Source: Bidens hawaiensis (Eukaryota; Streptophyta; Magnoliopsida; Asterales; Asteraceae). Taken from it: DNA of 64,000 nucleotides. How positions within the stretch are numbered: the stretch's first letter is position 1; each line of letters opens with the position of its first letter. The stretch covers positions 1 through 64,000 of the forward strand of contig JAIQDT010005441.1 in the NCBI GenBank assembly GCA_021521415.1, given 5' to 3'. Below the pieces are notes generated by a model. The model was not told the origin of the DNA. It made no database searches and saw only the letters and a program-made list of their open reading frames with translations. The translations under genes were made by a program, and so were the position numbers. Shown here in pieces: positions 46,732-56,444 of the stretch.

Positions 46732-48000
46732 TGAAGGGGTATGCACCCGCCTTAACATCGAGGGGGCGGGTCAACTCACAAGATATAGATGAGGCTTAAA
46801 ATCAGGATGTCATGAAGACACAAAGCCAAAACCTATGCGCGTGGCGCATATCACATATGCTCACGCATCACATATGCTCACGCATATCACATGTGCTCGC
46901 GCATCACATATGCTCGCATATCACATATGCTCACGCATATCACATGCTCACGCATCACATATGCTCACGCATATCACATGCTCACGCATCACATATGCTC
47001 GCGCATCACATATGCTCGCGCATATCACATCTGCGCATGGCGCATATCACATATGCTCACGCATATCACATATGCTCGCGCATCACATATGCTCGCGCAT
47101 ATCACATCTGCGCATGGCGCATATCACATGCTCACGCATATCACATATGCTCGCGCATATCACATATGCTCTCGCGTATCACATATGCTCACGCGTATCA
47201 CATCTGCGCGTGAGAATAAAGAGAAGACATTGCGCATCCCCAGGGTAGGCGCATCACATATGCTCACGCATACCACATCTGTGCGTGGCGCATATCACAT
47301 GCTCACGCATACCACATCTGTGCGTGGCGCATCACATGCTCACACATCACATATGCTCACGTGTATCACATATGCTCACGCATATCACATCTGCGCGTGA
47401 GAATAAAGAGAAGACCTTGCGCATCCCAATGGTAGGCGCATCACATATGCTCACGCATACCACATCTGTGCGTAGCGCATATCACATATGCTCACGCATC
47501 ACGTATGCTCACGCATATCACATCTGCGCATGGCGCATATCACATATGCTCACGCATATCACATCTGCGCGTGAGAATAAAGAAAACCTTGCGCAGGCCG
47601 CGCGTAAGCGACACAACAAATGAGAACAGTCTAATCCAAATCAGGATAAGGACAATCATGATTGTACTCATCAGACGAGACAATATTATAATCCAAATCA
47701 ACAAATGAGTCACTCTCCACTCTTCAGACAACCTTCCAGAAGGTATCTTTTAAGGAATAAAGAATGTGCTGGTGTTGACAAGCTGCCGGTGGACAACTCA
47801 GCAAAGCCCATGTGCCACCACGTGATGGCACATGGGTCAGGTGAAATACCTTGGTCAGAGAATAATCAATGAAAAAGCACCAGGTGTCCTAAGTACACGT
47901 GGCGCGAAGCAATAGGAGGAGGCCAAAAAGGCCATAATTGGGTCTGAGCCCAATCATTGGAAATCCTAATACTATAAATACCACACCACCTCAACAGTTG
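46732..48000 (+). mobile_element. Truncated LTR, family B, expanded by tandem repeats
   Basis: It starts TGAAGGGGTATGCACCCGCC right after a purine tract GACTGGGGGGCT. It matches the solo LTR at 10802 from its start through the TATAAATACCACACC box and stops at CAGTTG, lacking the last 256 bp. Within it the array 46840-47580 has grown to several hundred bases. The solo copy holds only two or three comparable units. Its position inside a family A element suggests nested insertion followed by deletion, or template switching. Confidence 0.82.
46840..47580 (+). repeat. CACATATGCTCACGCATAT tandem array
   Basis: Some thirty units of 'ATCACATATGCTC(A/G)CGCAT(AT)' are arranged in higher-order blocks, separated by CTGCGCATGGCGCAT and by 'GCGTGAGAATAAAGAGAAGAC' spacers at about 47206 and 47396. 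The corresponding array at 52735-53253 has a different number of units, so the array length varies between copies. Confidence 0.85.
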
Positions 48001-48720
48001 ATCGCCACCGTGAATGCGCATCGCTAAACAACACACCGCCATCATGCTTGCGGATCACCACTACGCAATCACGTCGCAAAAGAACACTGTGCCACATGCG
48101 TGGGCGCCGTCGCTTAACAACACCGCGTCATTATGAAGACCACCATGTTTCTTTAATCCGTTCACGGCGTGTCAACCGCTTTCCCATGCGTGTAGGTGGA
48201 CAAAAACAGGCACGGCAGAGTAACACACGCCACCGCGGATCACATACAAACTAGCATACCAACAGCGCCATTGTAGCGCAACAGCGCCACGATAGCAAGG
48301 TGGAATACAAGCCACGTCGCATGCGCGCCACCGCGGATCAACATTCTGCCACCGCAGTCGCAGATCAATCCTTCGCCATGCATGCGCGCTCAACTCCCGC
48401 CATGCATGCGCGCTCAACTCCCGCCATGCATGCGCGCTCAATCCTTCGCCATGCATGCGCGCTCAACTTCCGCCATGCATGCGCGCTCAACTTTCAGCCG
48501 CTATGCATGCGCGCCCGCGGATCACCACTCCGCCGCCATGCATACGCGACCTTGGATCATCACTCCGCCTCCATGCATGCGCGCACCGCAGACCAACACT
48601 CCGTTAGGCGAACACCGATCACCGCGGATCATTATGAACGCCGCGGGTCACCTATGAACATTCGCAGGTCACTAATGCAAGTCAGTGGATAAAAACGACG
48701 CGGCACGTGAATGTTACAGG
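48001..48720 (+). repeat. CATGCATGCGCGCTCAACTCCCGC minisatellite, block 3
   Basis: Near 48376-48500 a 24-bp unit CCATGCATGCGCGCTCAACT(CCCG) occurs five times in a row. Looser units flank it up to about 48660. No coding motif. Confidence 0.8.
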
Positions 48721-49540
48721 TTTTCCAACAAAAAGGAATTAATTTTCAAAATTTCAAAAGGGCCCCTAAACTTTTGCTATTATATTTATTATGATAATAA
48801 AGTAAGGGTTTAGATATTGACATTCTACCCCCTCAGGTTACTACAAGTATAACAAGGAAACCTCCCTCAATCAGAAAGGATGCTCGTGTCAGAGACGTGG
48901 AATACTTGTAGCCAAATCCCAGAACGCTAACAATAGCACATGCTTGGTTACAAATTCCTCAAGTAAGTGAATTATTTCACAAGTTTTTACAAAACCTCAA
49001 ACTTTTTGCCTATATTGATTTTGGTTTAACAATCAAAATAAAACAAAACGAAAAGTATGAGTACATAAGATTTGCATGAAATGGCACAAAAATTGTGCTT
49101 ATATTAATGCAGAACACACGGCTACGCGCCGAATACATAGGATTGGGAATCCTTACAAACCCACACAGCTATGCACCAAATAATAGGTTGGGCTCACCTC
49201 ATAATTCGCCTATGGAAGACGTCCTAATTATAGGTGGGGAATCCTTATAAACCCATACGGCTATAGCGCCAAACTTAAAGGTTGGGAATCCTCATAAACT
49301 CAAACGGCCACGCGCCAACGTAGGTTGGGCACACCTCATAATTTGCCCGAGGATGGGAACCTTGTAATACATCCACTTTTAGTTTATATGTTTTTGCAGG
49401 TTCGGCTACGAGCCGCACAAGCACCTATGACACATTATTATTATCTGGCCGTTTGTGCCTCCATTATTGTTTTGAAGACAAGCCAGGATAGTCATCCTGG
49501 GTAGAAGAGGCCCTTGTGGGCCAGTCATTATCATCATATT
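48721..49540 (+). repeat. Internal region with imperfect 'GGTTGGGAATCCTTATAAACCC' repeats
   Basis: Between about 49110 and 49370 a unit reading GG(T)TGGGAATCCT(T/C)A(T/C)AAAC followed by 'GGCTACGCGCC' recurs four times, alternating with 'TTGGG(C)nCACCTCATAAT'. The part before 49110 is AT-rich and unique. No gene. Confidence 0.6.
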
Positions 49541-49780
49541 ATAGCTCATAAGCCGCAACTCGCGCATGCTTCATTATTTTATAGCTCGTAAGTCGCCTCG
49601 AGCGCAAGCTTCATTATTCTATAGCTCGTAAGTCGCCTCGCGCGCAAGCTTCATTATTTTTATAGCTCGTAAGTCGCCTCGCGCGCAAGCTTCATTATTT
49701 TTATAGCTCGTAAGTCGCCTCGCGCGCAAGCTTCATTATTTTTATAGCTCGTAAGTCGCCTCGCGCAAACTATTAAGCAT
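49541..49780 (+). repeat. Six-copy tandem repeat, about 42 bp
   Basis: The unit TATAGCTCGTAAGTCGCCTC (then GCGCGCAAGCTTCATTATTTT) recurs at about 49540, 49580, 49620, 49662, 49704 and 49746. The first two copies are most diverged and the last four nearly identical, the usual sign of growth at one end. Confidence 0.85.
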
Positions 49781-50049
49781 TATTATCGAGATGCGCGCTC
49801 TATCTTTTATCAGGCCCCGCGCCACTATTGTTATGATGCGTGCTATATCTTATTCATGCCAGTGCACCATCATTATCATAAGGATCACAACATGTCACCA
49901 TCATGGAGAAAACCTCTCAAACTCAAAGACAATAAAGACAAGGCCGAAAAAAAGGGAAAAAACCGCCTCATGTCCTAACACACCTTATAAAGTCCAGCGC
50001 TCCACCTAAACGCTTGCACGCCTAGGAGCAACACTGGACTTGGGGGGCT

Positions 50050-50458
50050 TGTAGGGGTATGGTACTAAACCCGGTTTTACGACCCTAAATTTATTATGTT
50101 TGGCTTATTTTATTATATGGACTAATACAATGTTATTGGGCTGAGGGGGTTTTGTGGAGGTAACCCTAACTGGGCTAGGCCCATTAGGGTACCATGATGG
50201 TGGCCATGAGGCTCCCTATATAAGGAGGTCTCCACCTCCTTATTAAAGGGGTCATGCTCAATAAGAGCCACCACCATAACCATTTTTGTGTCTGTAAACA
50301 AGAGATCCTCGAGATTTCTTAGCAGTCACCTCCACACCCCCAAAAGGCCATTGCAGGTCTCAAGCAACTGGAGAAGAAGATCAAGGCGTGGTTCGTTCAT
50401 CTCGAAATCCGTGGGAACATCGTCATGGATCAGGTCAGATTCATTTCATGTTTCTACA
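50050..50458 (+). repeat. LTR 2 of family A
   Basis: This LTR starts TGTAGGGGTATGG, preceded by the purine tract. It acts as 3' LTR of the element at 44145 and is followed again by TTTGGCGCC and 5' internal sequence, so it also begins a second, incomplete unit. Confidence 0.9.
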
Positions 50459-53253
50459 TTTGGCGCCATCCGTGGGACGGCAACGAACTACCCTTCGATT
50501 TTCGTCTCGGTTCTCAGATCTCTCCCAAGAAAAACCCAGATCTGGAAGTTTACAGAAAGAGGCTTCAAGATTCGTTCTATTAAAGCTCAAAAAGATCCAT
50601 AGATCTAAAAGATGCTTCCAGATCTGTGCAAAAATGAAGCTGAAAAAGATTTGTAGATCCAAAAAAGAAACTACCTGATTCGGATGATCAAGCCTCCGGA
50701 TCTGTGATGGTTTTAAATTCTCTCCACTCCAAGCTTCAGATCTATCTAGATCTGGTTTACAGATCTAGATCTAGATTACAGACTTGGATTTTAGGTTTAA
50801 AATTACAGATCTAACTCTCAAATTGCAGATCCAAAAATTACAAGACTTCCGCCGCCATGCACGCGCGCCCGCGGATTCTCACTCCGCAGCCATGTATGCG
50901 CTCCCGCGGAAACCAACATGTGGGTTGGAAGACGACTCCATGCCTTTGGCGCAGAAGACTCCTCCGCCATGCATGCGCGTTCGCAAAAACCCACCATGCG
51001 GGTCAAAAGACGACTCCAGGCCTTTGCTTTTGCGCAGAAGACTTCACCGCCATGCATGCGCGCCCGCGAGTCACCACTCAGCCACCATGCAAGGGCAATG
51101 TGGAGGATCAAGATTCTGCTACCATGCATGCGCGCCACCGGAGATCAAGTCTCCGCTTCCATGCATGCGCAGTGCCGAAGATCAAGACTTCGCCACCATG
51201 CATGCGCGCCCGCGAGTCACCACTCCGCCACCATGCAAGGGCAATGTGGAGGATCAAGATTCTGCTACCATGCATGCGCGCCACCGGAGATCAAGTCTCC
51301 GCTTCCATGCATGCGCAGTGCCGAAGATCAAGACTTCGCCACCATGCATGTGCGCCCACGAGTCACCACTCCGCCGCCATGCATGCGCATTACCAAGGAT
51401 AAAGATTCCGCTGCCATGCATGCGCCAGCGGATCAACATTCCACCACCTATGAAAGATTCCAACGCCATGCATGTGCACTCAACTCCCGCCATGCATGCG
51501 CGCTCAACTCTCGGCATGCATACGCGCCCGCGAGTCACGACTCCGCCGCCATGCATGTGCGAGCTTGATTTTGATTTCGCATACATGTTTCACACTTCCC
51601 TTTATAAATTTTGAGCAATATGACAACATTGTATTGACATCAAACTAAAAATAAAGCGAAGTAAAACATACATGCGCGAGCTTCAAGCTCAGACGCGTTG
51701 ACGAGTCTTAACTCTAAAACGTCAGGGCCTTAGCCCAATAATATGAGCCTTAGCTCAAATTACTCATTAGCATCCATCCCATGTATTGCGCAGCTGGACC
51801 ATAAAAATACCTAAGCACAACTAAGGCAAAGCACATGCCAAAGCATAGTTGTTAAGGTCTCAGGTCGGGGCCGCGCATGGGATTATAATGGATATAGGCA
51901 GAGTAACGCATACTGACACGTAAAGGCTAAAAAACTCATAATTCCCTATAATAAATGCACGATAACGTCGCGCAAAAGAGGAATAATGAAAGGGCAAGGC
52001 ACGTGTCAACATATTCAGAATATCGCAAAATAACTTGAAATATGACAACTGTTAAGGATTAAATAAAAATAATTTCCTTACAACCTTGTTCAAGTTTCAA
52101 TGTGTAAACATATCTTATATTCAAACAAGCACACGCATGCGCCACCGCGGTTCAGTACATCGCCACCACGCATGCGCCACCGCGGTTCAATACATTTCCA
52201 CCATACACGCGCACAGCCGCGGATTAACATTCCGTCAACATTCATACGCGCCACGACAAGTGAACCTCGCCACCGCGTAATGTCATTGCGCCACCACGCG
52301 TACACGCCACCGCGGGTAACCATCTAGCCGCCATAATGCATGAGTTTCACCGCTATGAAGCAGCAGCGCGCCATCATGCATGCGAGCTAGCGCCGAGCGC
52401 ACGAAAGGTCTGACATAACGTCTCCATCTCTGATGCATGTCAACAACCAACCAACCACGTGCATTGACGATTCGTTTTAACCAAATGGATGGAATTTCGC
52501 GCAACGCGCGTACAAGAAAAGAAAAAGAAAAAAGAAAAAAAACAAGCCCTATTGAAAAAGCAAACTAGTCTAATATCTATCTTATCTCGCTCGCGCGAGA
52601 CAAGACACATTAGACTGGGGGGCTTGAAGGGGTATGCACCCGCCTTAACATCGAGGGGGCGGGTCAACTCACAAGATATAGATGAGGCTTAAAATCAGGA
52701 TGTCATGAAGACACAAAGCCAAAACCTATGCGCGTGGCGCATATCACATATGCTCACGCATCACATATGCTCACGCATATCACATGTGCTCGCGCATCAC
52801 ATATGCTCGCATATCACATATGCTCACGCATATCACATGCTCACGCATCACATATGCTCACGCATCACATATGCTCACGCATATCACATGCTCACGCATC
52901 ACATATGCTCGCGCATCACATATGCTCGCGCATATCACATCTGCGCATGGCGCATATCACATATGCTCACGCATATCACATATGCTCGCGCATCACATAT
53001 GCTCGCGCATATCACATCTGCGCATGGCGCATATCACATGCTCACGCATATCACATATGCTCGCGCATATCACATATGCTCTCGCGTATCACATATGCTC
53101 ACGCGTATCACATCTGCGCGTGAGAATAAAGAGAAGACATTGCGCATCCCCAGGGTAGGCGCATCACATATGCTCACGCATACCACATCTGTGCGTGGCG
53201 CATATCACATGCTCACGCATACCACATCTGTGCGTGGCGCATCACATGCTCAC
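50459..53253 (+). mobile_element. Second, truncated internal unit of family A element
   Basis: This copies 44554-47340 at an offset of 5905 (then 5893 after a 12-bp difference), with almost no other change outside the tandem arrays. It stops abruptly inside the family B array at CACATGCTCACA, where the sequence jumps to the duplicated flank AACCTTATTTTTC. No LTR closes it. Confidence 0.9.
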
Positions 53254-54398
53254 AACCTTATTTTTCAATAAATCAACTGAATTGTTTAAATCCAAGAAAG
53301 ATATATTAGATTGTTTAAACTGAATAGTTAATTTGATATAGTATTATCCCTATAGTTTATTATAGTGTCATTCTCATCAAATTGTTTACTTGTATAATTA
53401 TTAGAAAAATGGAGTTGAATCCAAGCACAAGTTAGCATTTAACACTTAACACTGAATGATTGAGCGTACAAGGTAGGGATGAGATTGATATCGATACTGA
53501 AAATCGTTAAAAATGGGTATCGGTACCAAAAATGTTATGTACACTACCAGTACCAAGTTAAAAAAAATGGTAAAATACGATACTTATCTGATCCTGAAAC
53601 CTTAAAGGGGGGGGGGTACCGAATTGGCAATATGATAGTACGATACCAGTATCCGGTACCATTTGCTCATTCAGAGTGAAAGATTGGAAGGTGATGTTTT
53701 GTAAAAGGTGGGCCTTTGTCTTTATGTTTGATAGTGAACACTGGAACTCTGGAAGTAATGGGTGGCTGGGGATCGAATTGCTTACAAGGTGGTGCAGGAT
53801 ACTGTTCTACGTCGACAACCATCTGATTATTACCCCACTTCTATACTGTATAACGTGAACTCGCCCACTATTTGTTTCATTGACTTCATTACATATAATA
53901 TATTTATCATTTCTATTAATCTATTAAAAATATGTAAAATTATAGACTGTAGACTTACAGCTATGAACGTTGTAAAATGAAATGTAAATTTATTTACTTT
54001 CACGTTTTTATCAAAAATCACTTGAGAAAACTGTACAAAAAGATACACTAATTGGTTTTCTTTTTGGGCATTAAAATTTTAAAAACAATAATGTTTTTTT
54101 CTGAACAACCAATGTGATATTAAAACATGTGGTTAGAAAAGGCTAACCAAACTCTTATTCAACTAATAGACTTTACATTGTCAAAGATTCCAATTAGAAT
54201 TTTGTTTTTATTTTTTATGACGAAGATACGATTAATAAAAGGTTGCTATTATATTTATTATATTATCAGTTAATATACATGTAAAAAGTTGATAGTCAAC
54301 ATTGCCAAAAAAGAGTTATCAATCACATTAAAACCAATTTATGGCACTCTAACTAACTTTTCCTACATCATGTTTAAAGAATCGTATTTATTGGGTGT
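53254..54398 (+). repeat. Left flank of the LTR complex, second copy
   Basis: This is nearly identical to 42999-44144 (offset 10255, then 10254) and ends in the same GGTGT (54394-54398). In the first copy the DNA before 42999 is unrelated to what lies before 53254 here, so the junction at about 53253 is a breakpoint. Confidence 0.9.
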
Positions 54399-54807
54399 TG
54401 TAAGAGTATGGTACTAAACCCGGTTTTACGACCCTAAATTTATTATGTTTGGCTTATTTTATTATATGGACTAATACAATGTTATTGGGCTGAGGGGGTT
54501 TTGTGGAGGTAACCCTAACTGGGCTAGGCCCATTAGGGTACCATGATGGTGGCCATGAGGCTCCCTATATAAGGAGGTCTCCACCTCCTTATTAAAGGGG
54601 TCATGCTCAATAAGAGCCACCACCATAACCATTTTTGTGTCTGTAAACAAGAGATCCTCGAGATTTCTTAGCAGTCACCTCCACACCCCCAAAAGGCCAT
54701 TGCAGGTCTCAAGCAACAGGAGAAGAAGATCAAGGCGTGGTTCGTTCATCTCGAAATCCGTGGGAACATCGTCATGGATCAGGTCAGATTCATTTCATGT
54801 TTTTATA
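54399..54807 (+). mobile_element. Solo LTR, family A (LTR 3), with GGTGT target duplication
   Basis: The 409-bp LTR starts TGTAAGAGTATGG, as LTR 1 does, and ends TTTTTATA where LTR 1 has TTTCTACA. GGTGT stands on both sides (54394-54398 and 54808-54812), so this is a complete solo LTR with its own target duplication. Confidence 0.9.
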
Positions 54808-54812
54808 GGTGT

Positions 54813-55590
54813 CACTTATTTTAATGTTGTACAACCCAAATGGTTTAGGTAAGGCAGTCAAAATTTCATTTAAGAAGTGATAAAAATTTTGATTCAAGTC
54901 TAACATGTGACAAAAAAAGAATGATATATGTTAAATTATAAGGTTTTCTCACATATGATAGGTTTTCTTATAATGATGGTCTCTGTGTCAGGACTGATGT
55001 AGCTCTCATTGGATACGTGTCATCCTAGCACCTCACAATTCCATACATGATTCAATAGTTTTAGGGTGATAATTAAATCAACTTTCATAAACAGTTAAAT
55101 AACTGATTCAATATAAGTATTATATTGCCATTAAAGAACATTAGGTACACCTTGAATATGTCCATTTTTCTATTATATAATCAATAAGATATATGAGTTT
55201 AAGTGTTTAATGGATTTAAAAGAATTCAAATATGGATATACTTTTTTAGAGATTGGTGGCATTATTATTTGTAGGTGACAGCCAACTTTTGGGTATTATA
55301 TTAAAAAATGAAAAAAAAAAAAAGGCTAAACTGCTTGAATCATCAAAGACGTGGAACATTAGACCCCCAAGGATTAAATCTTATTTCCATCTAACGTGTG
55401 CTATTTCTTATCTTGATTATATTTTATTTACAAATTGATAGGATATTTATTAGTTAAATTGACTATCAAACTTATTGCGGAGAGACAATTCAAGTTATTT
55501 GTCTCTCAAGATCAAATATTTAAAAACTTAAATCGACTCAAGATTAAAGGTGTTTTTAAGTTGAATTCAGTCATTAATCTTTATTGCTAG
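54813..55590. other. AT-rich intergenic DNA
   Basis: Nothing is supported apart from homopolymer A runs near 55310. This is the natural right flank of the family A insertion. Confidence 0.35.
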
Positions 55591-55591
55591 G

Positions 55592-55861
55592 CATGCCGTG
55601 CTAAAGGCAGAAGCAGGAAAAATTGCTAAGCACGAGAAGGCGTGTGTGGAGAATCAACACGTCTTCATTTCTTTTGCTTTTGACACATTTGGGTCTCTTG
55701 CCCCCGATGCTGTTGCGTTTCTAAAAAGAGTTAAGCGGGTCGTGCACATTAACTCATCGACGCTGAAGAACGATAACTTTGTTTTCAGTATGATCGGTTT
55801 TGCCATTCAAAAGGGGATGGCAGCGCAGCTTGTTGCCCGCTTACCTGCCTCTTTATTGTAA
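55592..55861 (+). pseudogene. Orphan C-terminal protein fragment (about 87 aa), repeat-derived
   Basis: The frame reads LKAEAGKIAKHEKACVENQH, then VFISFAFDTFGSLAPDAVAF and ends VARLPASLL. The upstream sequence shows no continuing coding region. I recall closely similar short segments in many plant genomes, attached to transposon-related or poorly annotated proteins. I therefore read it as a relic of a dispersed element and not as a gene. It is only 580 bp from the receptor-like gene and in the same orientation, but shares nothing with it. Confidence 0.4.
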
Positions 55862-56444
55862 TTGGAACTATTTTTAATATAAAGGTATCAATCGAGTAAA
55901 GATACCGTGAAAATAAAAAAAAAACTATAAATGTTACATATGTTTTTTAAATTTATCTTTTTTAAAGATCAATATCATAGTGCAAGCGATATTTCTTTCA
56001 AATAGTCATAACAATTTATCATATCCTATTAATCAAGTTCAAATCCGTCTATTGCTTATATATTTTAAATCACACATATGAACTATTTTAAACCTCCTGA
56101 CCAGTGGCCACCCCACCAAAATAGTGTTCCCTAAATACCTCAACAAATATGTAACAAAATAAGATAATAATTAGACCATAATAAGTTAAATTCAGAAAAT
56201 CACACATTTTCATTTCAGTCACTGTCTCCACCTCACAGTCACCGGATCTTTAACAACCCCATTTTCCGACCATCGGAATACATCAAACCTATCTATAATA
56301 TCTTTTCTTTTCTTTCTTTCCCTCCATTATTTTATAATTATTAAACAAAGGTACTCTCTTTATTTTCTAATCCCTAATTTTGCTTACTCATTTATCCATT
56401 AAAATGTCAATGCGAATGAAGAAAGTTGAAAAAATATCATAATC
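55862..56444. promoter_or_regulatory. Upstream region of the receptor-like gene
   Basis: About 580 bp, AT-rich, with CT-rich runs (TCTTTTCTTTTCTTTC near 56303) typical of plant leader regions. The transcription start cannot be fixed. Confidence 0.3.

Larger units (their letters stand above)
44145..50458 (+). mobile_element. Noncoding LTR retrotransposon, family A, repeat-filled (6.3 kb)
   Basis: The two LTRs are 409 bp each (44145-44553 and 50050-50458), starting TGTA(A/G)(G)(A/G)GTATGGTAC and ending TTTCTACA. GGTGT precedes the left one. Just after the first LTR stands TTTGGCGCC, the primer-binding-site neighbourhood seen in Tat/Athila/Ogre-type Ty3 elements, and the purine tract GGACTTGGGGGGCT (50036-50049) stands before the second. 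The 5.5-kb inside carries no gag or pol. It is made of GC-rich minisatellites and contains a nested or recombined LTR of family B. It would depend on proteins of another element. The three-frame open stretches in it come from the repeats. Confidence 0.88.

Noticed and set aside
46812..47400. Three overlapping open frames of 133-169 codons in the CACATATG array
   Set aside because: Translation is ITYAHAYHICSR-type repeats in every frame, within an LTR. No start context or family resemblance.
46840..47580. Possible CRISPR-like array because of regularly spaced repeats
   Set aside because: Units are contiguous and variable without unique spacers, in a plant LTR.
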